64,000 nt of DNA, taken from positions 794 to 64,793 of the forward strand of contig NZ_LFML01000122.1 in the NCBI RefSeq assembly GCF_001044425.1, given 5' to 3'. The position numbers and the translations under genes were made by a program. The notes beneath the pieces were generated by a model. That model was not told the origin of the DNA. It did no database searches and saw only the letters and a list, made by a program, of their open reading frames with translations. This document shows positions 26,253 to 34,833 of the stretch, piece by piece. The DNA comes from Streptomyces roseus (GTDB taxonomy: Bacteria > Actinomycetota > Actinomycetes > Streptomycetales > Streptomycetaceae). The number at the start of each line of letters is the position of its first letter. Positions within the stretch are counted from its first letter, which is position 1.

Positions 26253-27539
26253 CTACGCCGACTTCTCCTGCGGGCCCTGGTCCTTCGGGACGATCCGCGG
26301 GACCAGCGTCGGGTTCACGTTCGAGCGGACGACGTCCGCGGTGATGACCACGCGGGCCACGTCCTTGCGGGACGGGACCTCGTACATCACCGACATCAGG
26401 ACCTCTTCCATGATGGCGCGCAGACCGCGCGCGCCCGTCTGGCGCAGGATCGCCTGGTCGGCGATGGCCTCGAGGGCCTCGCGCTCGAAGTCCAGCTCGA
26501 CGCCGTCGAGTTCGAAGAGCCGCTGGTACTGCTTCACCAGGGCGTTGCGCGGCTCGATGAGGATCTGGAGCAGGGCCTCGCGGTCCAGGTTGTGGACCGA
26601 GGTGATGACGGGCAGACGGCCGATGAACTCGGGGATCATCCCGAACTTCACCAGGTCCTCCGGCATGACCTCCTGGAACTGGTCGCTCGCCTCGATCTCG
26701 CGCTTCGAGCGGATCGTCGCTCCGAAGCCGATGCCCTTGGCGCCGGCCCGCGACTCGATGATCTTCTCCAGGCCCGCGAACGCACCGCCCACGATGAACA
26801 GCACGTTCGTCGTGTCGATCTGGATGAACTCCTGGTGCGGGTGCTTGCGGCCACCCTGCGGCGGGACCGACGCCGTCGTGCCCTCCAGGATCTTCAGCAG
26901 GGCCTGCTGCACGCCCTCGCCGCTCACGTCGCGCGTGATCGACGGGTTCTCGCTCTTGCGGGCGACCTTGTCGATCTCGTCGATGTAGATGATCCCGGTC
27001 TCGGCCTTCTTGACGTCGTAGTCGGCCGCCTGGATCAGCTTGAGCAGGATGTTCTCGACGTCCTCGCCCACGTACCCGGCCTCCGTCAGCGCCGTCGCGT
27101 CGGCGATGGCGAACGGGACGTTGAGCATGCGCGCGAGCGTCTGGGCCAGCAGCGTCTTGCCGGAGCCGGTGGGGCCCAGCAGCAGGATGTTGGACTTCGC
27201 GAGCTCGATCGCGTCGTCCCGGCCCTGCGCGCCGCCGTTCTCGCCGGCCTGGACGCGCTTGTAGTGGTTGTACACCGCCACCGAGAGGGCCTTCTTCGCC
27301 GGCTCCTGGCCGACGACGTAGCTCTCCAGGAACTCGTAGATCTCACGAGGCTTGGGGAGTTCCTCCCACCGGACCTCGGAGGTCTCGGCGAGCTCCTCCT
27401 CGATGATCTCGTTGCAGAGGTCGATGCACTCGTCGCAGATGTACACACCGGGTCCTGCGATGAGCTTCTTCACCTGCTTCTGGCTCTTTCCGCAGAACGA
27501 GCACTTGAGCAGGTCGCCGCCGTCACCGATGCGTGCCAC
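26253..27539 (-). CDS. clpX: ClpX, ATP-dependent unfoldase subunit of Clp protease
   Basis: A 428-residue protein. The N-terminal zinc-binding domain has CSFCGKSQ and YICDECIDLC (C4). The AAA+ module has Walker A GPTGSGKT, Walker B IIYIDEIDK, the IGF loop (GIGFGATI) for ClpP docking, and GYVG pore residues. It unfolds tagged substrates and feeds them to ClpP. It lies downstream of clpP1-clpP2 but is separated by 150 bases with a hairpin, so it may have its own promoter, as reported for Streptomyces. Confidence 0.97.
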   Translation of the reverse strand: MARIGDGGDLLKCSFCGKSQKQVKKLIAGPGVYICDECIDLCNEIIEEELAETSEVRWEELPKPREIYEFLESYVVGQEPAKKALSVAVYNHYKRVQAGENGGAQGRDDAIELAKSNILLLGPTGSGKTLLAQTLARMLNVPFAIADATALTEAGYVGEDVENILLKLIQAADYDVKKAETGIIYIDEIDKVARKSENPSITRDVSGEGVQQALLKILEGTTASVPPQGGRKHPHQEFIQIDTTNVLFIVGGAFAGLEKIIESRAGAKGIGFGATIRSKREIEASDQFQEVMPEDLVKFGMIPEFIGRLPVITSVHNLDREALLQILIEPRNALVKQYQRLFELDGVELDFEREALEAIADQAILRQTGARGLRAIMEEVLMSVMYEVPSRKDVARVVITADVVRSNVNPTLVPRIVPKDQGPQEKSA

Positions 27540-27612
27540 GAGGTGCTTCCCCTTCGCCTGGGAGACGCCTGGTTCAGCGCTCCTGGTGCCTCATATCCGA
27601 CGGTACCTTGCC

Positions 27613-27634
27613 GGGGGCCCCGTACGGGGCCCCC
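27613..27634 (-). terminator. Terminator downstream of clpP2
   Basis: A 22-bp perfect palindrome (arms GGGGGCCCCGT / ACGGGGCCCCC) about 60 bases beyond the clpP2 stop. Confidence 0.75.
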
Positions 27635-27692
27635 TTGACGTGGTTCACATCGCCGAATGTGACGACGTGCCCACGCCAACTGACGGCAAGGA

Positions 27693-28364
27693 TCAGTGGG
27701 AGTTCTTGCGGGTCGAGACGATCTGGTCGATCAGGCCGTACGCGAGCGCGTCCTCGGCCGTCAGGATCTTGTCGCGCTCGATGTCCTCGCGGATCTTCTC
27801 GATCGGCGTGGTGGAGTGCTTGGCCAGCATGGTCTCCAGCTGGTCACGCATGCGCAGGATCTCCTTGGCCGCGATCTCCAGGTCGGAGAGCTGCTCGCGG
27901 CCGGTGCCGCCGGACGGCTGGTGGATCAGCACGCGGGCGTTCGGCAGCGCCATGCGCTTGCCCGGGGTGCCGGCGGCCAGCAGGACGGCGGCGGCGGAGG
28001 CCGCCTGGCCCATGCAGACCGTCTGGATGTCCGGCTTCACGAACTGCATCGTGTCGTAGATGGCCGTCAGCGCGGTGAAGGAGCCGCCGGGGCTGTTGAT
28101 GTAGATCGAGATGTCGCGGTCCGGGTCCATCGACTCCAGGCACAGCAGCTGCGCCATGACGTCGTTGGCGGAGGCGTCGTCGATCTGCACGCCGAGGAAG
28201 ATCACGCGCTCCTCGAAGAGCTTCGCGTACGGGTCGTACTCGCGCACGCCCTGCGAGGTGCGCTCGACGAAGCGCGGGACGACGTAGCGGTTGTCCACCG
28301 GCATGCCGGTGTGGAGGCCGCTCGCGGGAGAGAGGTTGTTCATGTGCATCTGGGTGTTCACCAT
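27693..28364 (-). CDS. clpP2: ATP-dependent Clp protease proteolytic subunit ClpP2
   Basis: A 223-residue serine protease of the ClpP family with MGQAASAAAVLLAAG (nucleophile Ser), ARVLIHQPSGG (His) and the downstream Asp in ERDKILTAEDA. It starts with an N-terminal extension (MVNTQMHMNNLSPASG) that may be a propeptide. With ClpP1 it forms the mixed 14-subunit chamber. It lies 86 bases after clpP1 on the same strand. Confidence 0.95.
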   Translation of the reverse strand: MVNTQMHMNNLSPASGLHTGMPVDNRYVVPRFVERTSQGVREYDPYAKLFEERVIFLGVQIDDASANDVMAQLLCLESMDPDRDISIYINSPGGSFTALTAIYDTMQFVKPDIQTVCMGQAASAAAVLLAAGTPGKRMALPNARVLIHQPSGGTGREQLSDLEIAAKEILRMRDQLETMLAKHSTTPIEKIREDIERDKILTAEDALAYGLIDQIVSTRKNSH

Positions 28365-28450
28365 CCTGGTGGCGTTCTGCGGGCTGGGGCTTGCCGGGTG
28401 CGGGCGGGCGTACGGGCCCTCGTACGAGGACCCGCGCGCCGGGGCCGGGA

Positions 28451-29068
28451 TCAGGCCCCGGTGCCGCCGCCGCCCGGGACCAGCGACGCGGCGGAGATGA
28501 TCTCGTCGATGAGGCCGTACTCCTTGGCCTCCTCCGCGGTGAACCAGCGGTCGCGGTCGCCGTCGCGGATGATCGCCTCCACGGTCTGGCCGGAGTGGTG
28601 GGCGGTGATCTCGGCCATGCGCTGCTTGGTGCGCAGCAGGTACTCGGCCTGGATCTTGATGTCCGACGCGGTGCCGCCGATGCCGGCGGAACCCTGGTGC
28701 ATCAGGATGTCCGTGTTCGGGAGCGCGAAGCGCTTGCCCTGGGCGCCGCCGGTGAGCAGGAACTGGCCCATGGAGGCCGCCATGCCCATGCCGATGGTGA
28801 CGACGTCGTTCGGGATGTACTGCATGGTGTCGTAGACCGCCATGCCCGCCGTCACCGAGCCGCCGGGGCTGTTGATGTACAGGTAGATGTCCTTCTCCGG
28901 CTCCGCGGCCAGGAGGAGGAGCTGCGCCGTGATCTTGTTCGCGATGTCGTCGTCGACCTGCTGGCCGAGGAAGATGATGCGCTCGCCGAGCAGCCGGTTG
29001 TAGACATGGTCGCCGAGGCCGCCACCGATGGACGGCTCACCCGCGGCGTAAGGCTTCAGATTCGTCAC
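28451..29068 (-). CDS. clpP1: ATP-dependent Clp protease proteolytic subunit ClpP1
   Basis: A 205-residue ClpP paralogue with GMGMAASMGQFLL (nucleophile Ser), TDILMHQGSAGIGG (His) and the catalytic Asp region DRDRWFTAEEA. It is first in the clpP1-clpP2 operon. In Streptomyces this operon is activated by ClgR, and a matching box lies upstream at 29232. The tail GGGGTGA is Gly-rich. Confidence 0.96.
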   Translation of the reverse strand: MTNLKPYAAGEPSIGGGLGDHVYNRLLGERIIFLGQQVDDDIANKITAQLLLLAAEPEKDIYLYINSPGGSVTAGMAVYDTMQYIPNDVVTIGMGMAASMGQFLLTGGAQGKRFALPNTDILMHQGSAGIGGTASDIKIQAEYLLRTKQRMAEITAHHSGQTVEAIIRDGDRDRWFTAEEAKEYGLIDEIISAASLVPGGGGTGA

Positions 29069-29231
29069 GTATCCACCTGCTCGTCTCCGACGGCCACTTG
29101 CCGTCTCAGCGTCTCGTTCTGGGGCGCGGACCGTTCGGGCGGCGTGGCCGCCGGCGTCCGGTTACTCCCGTGCCCTCGTATTCATGGACCCTAACGCGCA
29201 GGTCGGACAACGCCATCCCGCTTCCCGAACT

Positions 29232-29245
29232 GTTCGCTCGGAGCG
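29232..29245 (+). promoter_or_regulatory. ClgR-type operator upstream of clpP1
   Basis: GTTCGC-TCGGA-GCG matches the published streptomycete ClgR consensus GTTCGC-N5-GCG exactly. It lies about 165 bases upstream of the clpP1 start, between clpP1 and the tig terminators. The match reads on the plus strand, opposite to clpP1. Confidence 0.6.
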
Positions 29246-29273
29246 CAAGCTCCGCGGGCGCCGGGACGGGATG

Positions 29274-29346
29274 CGGGAAGGCCCGCACACGGCTGTGTAC
29301 GGGCCTTCCCGATGCTGCTCGGCGGGCGGCGCTCAGGGCGCCGCCC
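29274..29346 (-). terminator. Two consecutive hairpins downstream of tig
   Basis: The first, 29324-29346, is a perfect 9-bp stem (GGGCGGCGC) seven bases beyond the tig stop. The second, 29274-29311, is a 12-bp stem plus 4 more pairs after one mismatch. Together they separate tig from the clpP1 promoter. Confidence 0.8.
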
Positions 29347-29352
29347 AGGGTG

Positions 29353-30741
29353 TTACTTGGCCTCTTCGGCGTCGCCCTCGGCGTCACCGTCGGCGGCGGT
29401 CTCGACGGCCTCGGCGGCCGTCTCCTCGTCCTCGTCGGACAGGTCCACGACCTCACCGTTGGTGTCGACGACCTTGGCGGCCTCGACGACGACGGCGAGC
29501 GCCTTGCCGCGCGCGACCTCGCCGACGAGCATCGGCACCTGGCCGCCCTCGACGACGGCCTGGGCGAACTGGTCGGGGGACATGCCGGAGGAGGCCGCAC
29601 GGCGCATGAGGTGCTCGGTGAGCTCCTCCTGGTCGACGCCCAGCTTCTCCTTGTTGACCAGCGCGTCCAGGACGAACTGGGTCTTGATGCCCTTGACCGC
29701 CTGCTCCTTGGTCTCGGCGTCGAACTCCTCGACCGTCTTGCCCTGGAACTCCAGGTACTTCTCGATGGTCAGGCCCATCTGGCCGAGCTGGTGGTGCTCC
29801 AGGTTGTGCTTGCGGGTGTTGACCTCGTCCTCGAGCAGCTTCTCGGGGATCGGCACCTCGACGAGCTCCAGCAGCTTCTCCAGGACGCGCTCCTGGGCCT
29901 GCGTGGCCTGGTCGTACTGCTTCATGTTCTCGAGGCGCTTGCGGCTGTCCGCCTTGAGGTCCTCGAGGGTGTCGAACTCGCTCGCCATCTGCGCGAACTC
30001 GTCGTCCAGCTCCGGGAGCTCCTTGGCGGAGACCTTGGTGACCTTGACGGTGACCTCGGCGTCCTTGCCCTCGGCGGAGCCGCCCTTCAGCTGGGAGGTG
30101 AAGGTGGCCTCGCCACCGGCCTCCAGGCCCTTCACGGCCTCGTCGATGCCGTCGAGGAGCTCGCCCGAGCCGATGGTGTACGAGACGTCGGAGGCGACGC
30201 CGTCGGGCAGCACCTCGCCGTCGACCTTGGCCTCCAGGTCGAGGGTGACGACGTCACCCTCGGCGGCGGCGCGCTCGACGTCCTTCGTGGACGCGAAACG
30301 GCCGCGCAGCTGCTCGACCGACTTCTCGACGTCCTCGTCGGAAACCTCGACCGCGTCGACCTCGACCTCGATGCCGGAGTAGTCCGGGATCTCGATCTCG
30401 GGGCGGACGTCGACCTCGGCGGTGAAGGCCAGCAGCTCGCCGTCCTTCAGCTCCGTGATGTCGACCTCGGGCTGGCCCAGCGGGTTCAGGTCGGCCTCGT
30501 TGACCGCCTCGGTGTAGAACTTCGGGAGGGCGTCGTTGACGGCCTCCTCCAGCACCGCACCGCGACCGAAGCGCTGGTCGATGACCCGGGCGGGGATCTT
30601 GCCCTTGCGGAAGCCCTTCACCGTGACCTGCTGGTTGATCTTCTTGTACGCCGCGTCGAGGCTGTCCTTGAGCTCCTCGAAGGGCACCTCAACAGTGAGC
30701 CGAACCCGAGTCGGGTTCAGGGTCTCCACGGCGCTCTTCAC
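29353..30741 (-). CDS. tig: Trigger factor, ribosome-associated chaperone and prolyl isomerase
   Basis: A 462-residue protein. The N-terminal ribosome-binding domain has the signature GFRKGKIPARVI; the FKBP-type PPIase domain is central (VTLDLEAKVDGEVLPDG); the long helical C-terminal chaperone domain follows. The acidic tail (DEDEETAAEAVETAADGDAEG) is typical of actinobacteria. It folds nascent chains at the ribosome exit and is transcribed upstream of the clpP1 promoter region. Confidence 0.96.
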   Translation of the reverse strand: MKSAVETLNPTRVRLTVEVPFEELKDSLDAAYKKINQQVTVKGFRKGKIPARVIDQRFGRGAVLEEAVNDALPKFYTEAVNEADLNPLGQPEVDITELKDGELLAFTAEVDVRPEIEIPDYSGIEVEVDAVEVSDEDVEKSVEQLRGRFASTKDVERAAAEGDVVTLDLEAKVDGEVLPDGVASDVSYTIGSGELLDGIDEAVKGLEAGGEATFTSQLKGGSAEGKDAEVTVKVTKVSAKELPELDDEFAQMASEFDTLEDLKADSRKRLENMKQYDQATQAQERVLEKLLELVEVPIPEKLLEDEVNTRKHNLEHHQLGQMGLTIEKYLEFQGKTVEEFDAETKEQAVKGIKTQFVLDALVNKEKLGVDQEELTEHLMRRAASSGMSPDQFAQAVVEGGQVPMLVGEVARGKALAVVVEAAKVVDTNGEVVDLSDEDEETAAEAVETAADGDAEGDAEEAK

Positions 30742-30909
30742 GGTTCGGTCTCCTTGGTGGCTGACTGCTGGGGATTCTGCCGTCGCGCTGTGATTCAGCG
30801 GTTCGGCGGACTTCGGCCCGGTACATCAGACACACGGGCACGCAGCTTGCATAGTAACCGCAAGCGGCAATCAGCCCACAACGCGATCTTGTGATGGCGG
30901 TGGTGGTGG

Positions 30910-30983
30910 TCGGGGTGGCCGGATTCGAACCGACGACCTTCCGCTCCCAAAGCGGACGCGCTACCAAGCTGCGCCACACCCCG
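30910..30983 (-). tRNA. tRNA-Pro (anticodon TGG)
   Basis: The minus strand folds as a cloverleaf: acceptor CGGGGTG paired with CACCCCG, D arm GCGCAGCTTGGTAGCGC, anticodon loop TTTGGGA, T arm GTCGGTTCGAATCCGGC. The discriminator A is followed by encoded CCA (30907-30909). It lies upstream of tig. Confidence 0.96.
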
Positions 30984-31151
30984 TCGGTGCGACACGTAGG
31001 GTACATGGCCGGAGACCCTCTGATGCGCGGAGTTTCGAGCGAACGTTTCCGGACGCCGCACCACGCCCCCGCAATGGGGTGTGCGCTCACCCGGCCCGAC
31101 CCGCTAGGATGCTGTCCGTGCCGCGGTCCCCGGACCTGCGGCGCAGGTGTT

Positions 31152-31222
31152 GCGGGCGTAGCTCAATGGTAGAGCCCTAGTCTTCCAAACTAGCTACGCG
31201 GGTTCGATTCCCGTCGCCCGCT
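31152..31222 (+). tRNA. tRNA-Gly (anticodon TCC), integration site of the AICE
   Basis: A cloverleaf with acceptor GCGGGCG/CGCCCGC, D arm GCTCAATGGTAGAGC, anticodon loop CTTCCAA and T arm GCGGGTTCGATTCCCGT; no encoded CCA. Its 3' half, from the anticodon loop on, is the left att repeat, so the element restores an intact tRNA on insertion. Confidence 0.97.
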
Positions 31223-31227
31223 CTGAA
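31181..31227 (+). repeat. attL, 47-bp core repeat
   Basis: It is identical to 44970-45016 over 47 bases, from TCTTCCAAACTAG to GCTCTGAA. The base before it differs between copies (G here, A there) and the copies diverge after it. It covers the anticodon loop to just past the tRNA-Gly end. Confidence 0.95.
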
Positions 31228-31230
31228 CGG

Positions 31231-31272
31231 CTCAGGGCCAGGTCAGAGGATGTTTCCTCGCCTGGCCCTGAG
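31231..31272. terminator. Hairpin between tRNA-Gly and int (element copy)
   Basis: The arms CTCAGGGCCAGG...GAGGA pair with the complementary right arm, 12 plus 5 bp around a small bulge, with loop TGTTT. It can end both the tRNA-Gly transcript and the convergent int transcript. It resembles the chromosomal hairpin at 45023-45060. Confidence 0.85.
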
Positions 31273-31291
31273 TCATTTCCGGGATCCGCGA

Positions 31292-32446
31292 TCAGCCCGT
31301 CGTGCCCCCTGCGTGCCCCTTGCGCGGTGGATCTTCCTTCGTGCCCTTGCGGCTCTTCTTGACGAGCCCGCTGAGCGCGTCGGCGATCAACCGGTCCCGG
31401 TCGGCGCTGGCGTGCTGATAAATCAGCGCGGCGCGGGCGGTGCTGTGGCCCATCCGCGTCATCAACTCCCGCGTACTGGCGCCCGTTGACGCGGCGAGCG
31501 TGTTGCCCGTGTGCCGAAGATCATGGAAATGCAACCCCTTGATCCCCGCCTCACGGCAGGCCTTGTGCCACAGCCGGTTGAAGTGGTTCCGGCGCGGGGT
31601 GGCCTTCTTGGCCCCGATGAAGACGCGGCCGTCGGCGCCGGCCTCGGCGTACTGCTTCAGGTGCTCGCCAATATCCGGAAGGATCACGCCGGGGATGGAG
31701 ACGGTCCTCTTGCCCGCGGCACTCTTCGGCGCCTTGATCTCCCGCTGCCCGTTGCCCAGCTCGGCGACGGCCCGCCGGACGCGCACGGTCCCGTGCTCCA
31801 GGTCCACGTCCCGCCGGTGCAGTCCGATGAGCTCGCCCCAGCGCAGCCCCAGGAACCCGGCCATGAGGACGAGTGCCCGATAGCGCGGCTGGATCGCCTC
31901 GGCCAGCGCGTAGACCTCCTCGACCGCGGCGGTCGGCCGCTCGGGCGTGTGCACGGAGCTGGCCCCCTTGATCTGGCAGGGGTTTCGCCTGATCAGCTCG
32001 TCGGACACGGCAGTCCCCAGGATGGCCCGCAGCAGGGCATAGGCCTTGGCCACGGTGGTGGGCCCGGTCCCGCCGGCCAGCTTGTCCGCACGCCAGCTCC
32101 GTACGAGCGGCGGCGAGATCTCCGCCAGGTTGACGGCGCCGAGGACCGGCTCCAGGTGGTGCTCGAGGAGCGAGCCGTAGAGCTGCCGCGTGGTACTGGT
32201 CAGCTCACGCTCCTTGATCCACGCGACGGCGTACGGCCCGAAGGCAACCTTCCCGGCGTCCGGATCCTGCCAGTCGCCACGGCGCATCTCGGTCTGCTTG
32301 TCGGCGAGCCAGTCGTCAGCGTCCCTCTTCGTACGGAACGTCTCGGGCGCGGGACGAAGCTGTCCGTCCGGGCCGAGGTACCGGGCCTGGTACCGGCCGG
32401 AAGGCAGCTTGCGGACCCGGCCGAACTGGCGGCGCTTCCCGGCCAT
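31292..32446 (-). CDS. int: Tyrosine site-specific integrase
   Basis: A 384-residue tyrosine recombinase. It has an N-terminal arm-binding segment (GRYQARYLGPDGQ), a SAM-like core-binding domain, then the catalytic domain with Arg in GFLGLRWGEL (R202), HxxR in HFHDLRHTG (H308, R311), His in RMGHSTARAA (H334) and the nucleophile Tyr in ALIYQHAS (Y343). All key residues are present. It integrates and, with Xis, excises the element at tRNA-Gly. Its ATG overlaps the xis stop (ATGA). It sits directly next to attL, as in other AICEs. Confidence 0.96.
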   Translation of the reverse strand: MAGKRRQFGRVRKLPSGRYQARYLGPDGQLRPAPETFRTKRDADDWLADKQTEMRRGDWQDPDAGKVAFGPYAVAWIKERELTSTTRQLYGSLLEHHLEPVLGAVNLAEISPPLVRSWRADKLAGGTGPTTVAKAYALLRAILGTAVSDELIRRNPCQIKGASSVHTPERPTAAVEEVYALAEAIQPRYRALVLMAGFLGLRWGELIGLHRRDVDLEHGTVRVRRAVAELGNGQREIKAPKSAAGKRTVSIPGVILPDIGEHLKQYAEAGADGRVFIGAKKATPRRNHFNRLWHKACREAGIKGLHFHDLRHTGNTLAASTGASTRELMTRMGHSTARAALIYQHASADRDRLIADALSGLVKKSRKGTKEDPPRKGHAGGTTG

Positions 32447-32649
32447 CAGGCAACCACCCCCAACCGGCGACGGCGCGGCTCGATGGTGTTCGCGCTGATG
32501 AACGCCTGAACGGCGCTCTCGGGGATCCGGACGTGACGCCCGACCTTCACGTACGTGATCCGCCGCTCCTCGACCAGCCTGCGAGGAAACCTCACGGTGG
32601 TCCCGAGGAGCTCGGCGACTTGGACGACGGACAGGTACCGCTCATTCAT
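32446..32649 (-). CDS. xis: Excisionase, MerR-like helix-turn-helix
   Basis: A 67-residue protein, MNERYLSVVQVAELLGTTVRF, with the winged-helix excisionase pattern seen in HTH_17/Xis proteins (YVKVGRHVRIPESAVQAFI). It bends DNA so that the integrase excises the element. It overlaps the rep gene end by 8 bases and the int start by 3 bases, so rep-xis-int are translationally linked, as in pSAM2. Confidence 0.92.
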   Translation of the reverse strand: MNERYLSVVQVAELLGTTVRFPRRLVEERRITYVKVGRHVRIPESAVQAFISANTIEPRRRRLGVVA

Positions 32650-34006
32650 GCTGCTCCCCCTTCAGGGCTTCGCGGGCGGTCTCCCGGTTGAGCTGGATGT
32701 CTCGGGCGATGGTGGCGGCGAGGACCGACTCGCCCGGGCTGTGTCCGTGGCCGGCGTACTGCCATGAGGTGAGGACGAGCACCGTGTCCGGCTCGAAGTC
32801 GTCCAGGCCGCGTGCCTCTCGTTCCTGGGCGGCGCGGTAGTCGGCGCGGGTCTGCCGTAAGGCCCCGAGGGTGGTCGAGTAGGAGCGCGACTTCGTGGAG
32901 AAGTGGCCGCGGAACCCGAGCATGTGCGACCAGGCGGCGAGGCGCCGGTCCGGGTAGAGCGGCTCAAGGTCGAGGCAGGCCGAGATCAGCCGGGCGGTGT
33001 GGTCCGGCACGTCAAGGAGCACCAGGGCCTCGCGATTCCCGACGCGCCGATCGAGCGTCCCGGTGTTCTCGGCCGCCTTGGTCGCGTACTTGGCGACGTA
33101 CGAGGCCACGGCCTGCTCGGTGATGTCGGAGCCGTCCCCGAACGCCTTGATCGGCCTTATGTCGAGCTGTGTACCCCAGCTGAAGGACCGGGCGGGCTGG
33201 TCTCCTGCGGCCGGCACGCTGACAGATGTGTACGAGTGAGCGGCGGCGGCACGGATCGAGGTGGTCAGGAGTTCCGTCGTGGCCCAGGCAGGCGGCGGAC
33301 TGTCCGGCCCGGCGGGACCGTCGATCCGTACGACGGCGTGGAAGTGGATCGCCCCGCGCTTCTGGAACTCGGCGACTTTCCCGTACGAGAGCCGGGCCAC
33401 CTCCTTGAGCTCCCGTTGGGTCAGCCCGGCGTACGCGGCGATCTCGCGGCGCAGGCGGGTGGTGAACCGCTGCCAGAGCTGGCCGGCGTGGTTGTTGAAG
33501 AGGACGGCGCCCGTGTAGTCGTACGCGTCCGGGTCGAGTGCGGTACCGAGCTCGGCGGCGTCTTCCTGGTGGTGCTTGCCGCAGCGGCAGGCACGGCCGG
33601 CGGGCCGGTTGTGGACCGGGCCGAAAGACGGGGCGGTGAGGGTGGCGAAGACCCGGGGATGTTCGCGGACGGTGGCCGGGATGTCCCGGCGTTCGTCGCC
33701 TGCGAGACCGGCCCGGATCAGGTGGTAAGTGTCTCCGGCGTACGTCCAGGCACAGGCCGGGCAGCGGGAGGCGCGGCGGTTGCCGCAGGCGATCCGCAGT
33801 CGGCCACCGGGCTCGTTCTGAGTGGAGTAGCGGTGCAGGGTCTCGCCGGAGGCCTTGTCCTTGGAGACGGTCCAGCCGGTGATGTGGATCGGGTCGGAGC
33901 AGCCGCCCGTACGGCGGATCTGGTCCTCCCAGCGGGCGTAGTCGGGGGCCGCGGCCACTTTCAGCATTTCGCTGAGGAGGCCCGGGGCGGGGTGGTGCCG
34001 GGACAT
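32642..34006 (-). CDS. RepSA-type replication initiator
   Basis: A 454-residue protein of the actinomycete AICE/plasmid replication initiator family. It has a Cys-rich motif (CGNRRASRCPACAWTYAGD), CRCGKHH, and the histidine pair in GAIHFHAVVRIDG, like the HUH motif of rolling-circle initiators. pSAM2 RepSA starts rolling-circle replication of the excised circle. ATG (MSRHHPAP) is preceded by GGAAGGA nine bases away. It lies directly before xis, as in pSAM2. Confidence 0.92.
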   Translation of the reverse strand: MSRHHPAPGLLSEMLKVAAAPDYARWEDQIRRTGGCSDPIHITGWTVSKDKASGETLHRYSTQNEPGGRLRIACGNRRASRCPACAWTYAGDTYHLIRAGLAGDERRDIPATVREHPRVFATLTAPSFGPVHNRPAGRACRCGKHHQEDAAELGTALDPDAYDYTGAVLFNNHAGQLWQRFTTRLRREIAAYAGLTQRELKEVARLSYGKVAEFQKRGAIHFHAVVRIDGPAGPDSPPPAWATTELLTTSIRAAAAHSYTSVSVPAAGDQPARSFSWGTQLDIRPIKAFGDGSDITEQAVASYVAKYATKAAENTGTLDRRVGNREALVLLDVPDHTARLISACLDLEPLYPDRRLAAWSHMLGFRGHFSTKSRSYSTTLGALRQTRADYRAAQEREARGLDDFEPDTVLVLTSWQYAGHGHSPGESVLAATIARDIQLNRETAREALKGEQHE

Positions 34007-34096
34007 GATGGTGTTTCCTTCCGGATCTTCTGGTTCGGGCAGGAGCACGGCGCCGGGGCGGCGGAGACTTGGCAGTTGAGGCCGTCCCGGGGCCGG

Positions 34097-34429
34097 TCAG
34101 CGGTGGTGCTGGCCGTTGAGCAGCGAGCGCAGGACGACGGCGCAGACGGCGACCGAGGCGCCGGTGATGGCGACGGCCAAGAGCATCGAGACGAGTACGG
34201 CGCCGACGAGGAGGACCAGGCCCGCTCCCCCGGCGACGGCGGCGACGAGGCCGGCCGGAGTGAGGCGGACGGCGGGCAGCTGCACACGAGACGTCGGCTG
34301 AACCGGGGCGTGTTGGCAGTCGCAGGCGGGAGCCGTACCCGTGTGGGGTTCAACGGCGGTGGTAGGTCGGTCGAGCGGGATGACGAGGCCGGTCGGGAGC
34401 GGGTTGACCGGGATCTTGGGCCGGATCAT
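34097..34429 (-). CDS. Spread-type small membrane protein of the AICE
   Basis: A 110-residue protein, MIRPKIPVNPLPTGLVIPLDR, then a Cys/His-containing linker (CDCQH) and a long hydrophobic stretch (AGLVAAVAGGAGLVLLVGAVLVSMLLAVAITGASVAVCAVVL) making one or two membrane helices. Genes of this type between tra and rep in AICEs are called spd and help intramycelial plasmid spread. ATG has AGGAG eight bases upstream. The family is inferred from position and topology. Confidence 0.7.
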   Translation of the reverse strand: MIRPKIPVNPLPTGLVIPLDRPTTAVEPHTGTAPACDCQHAPVQPTSRVQLPAVRLTPAGLVAAVAGGAGLVLLVGAVLVSMLLAVAITGASVAVCAVVLRSLLNGQHHR

Positions 34430-34452
34430 GTGGTTCTCCTTCCGGGGCGGGG

Positions 34453-34611
34453 TTACTTGTTGATCGCGGTGTCGATGACCGGGGCGAGGAAGCTGTCCGC
34501 GAGGAGGAAGCCGCCGAGCAGGATCACGGCGACGAGCCACAGCGGCGGGCGGATGAGCTTGTAGCCGAGAACACCGACGACGATCAGGGCGAGCCAGAGC
34601 GGAACATCCAC
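34453..34611 (-). CDS. 52-residue membrane protein of the AICE
   Basis: A GTG start with AAGGA nine bases upstream, then MDVPLWLALIVVGVLGYKLI and a second hydrophobic segment (LWLVAVILLGGFLLADSFL), ending DTAINK and TAA. Two short membrane helices are likely. Small proteins of this kind accompany spd genes in AICEs, and the role is unknown. It lies 18 bases after the 63-residue gene and 23 before the spd-like gene. Confidence 0.75.
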   Translation of the reverse strand: MDVPLWLALIVVGVLGYKLIRPPLWLVAVILLGGFLLADSFLAPVIDTAINK

Positions 34612-34629
34612 GGCGGTGTGTCCTTCAGG

Positions 34630-34821
34630 TCAGTTGATGCGGCAGCGGTGGGAGCGGGCGGCGAGCTGAGCGGCGGCGGAGCTGGCGTAGTCGGCGGACC
34701 AGCCGCAGCCGTCGGCGGTGCACACGGCGGCGTGCTTGGTACGGCCGCGGTTGTCGCGGTAGGTGCCGATCTGGACCGGGCCGATCTTCATGAGCGAGTG
34801 GAACGAGTTCCGTACGGGCAT
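34630..34821 (-). CDS. Small mobile-element transfer protein
   Basis: A 63-residue protein, MPVRNSFHSLMKIGPVQIGTYRDNRGRTKH, with CTADGCGWSADYASSAAAQLAARSHRC, whose C..C..H..C spacing could bind zinc. Equivalent genes are annotated as mobile element transfer (SpdA-type) proteins in Streptomyces AICEs. GGGGAG precedes the ATG. It lies between the DUF2637 gene and the 52-residue membrane protein. Confidence 0.75.
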   Translation of the reverse strand: MPVRNSFHSLMKIGPVQIGTYRDNRGRTKHAAVCTADGCGWSADYASSAAAQLAARSHRCRIN

Positions 34822-34833
34822 CGAGGTCTCCCC

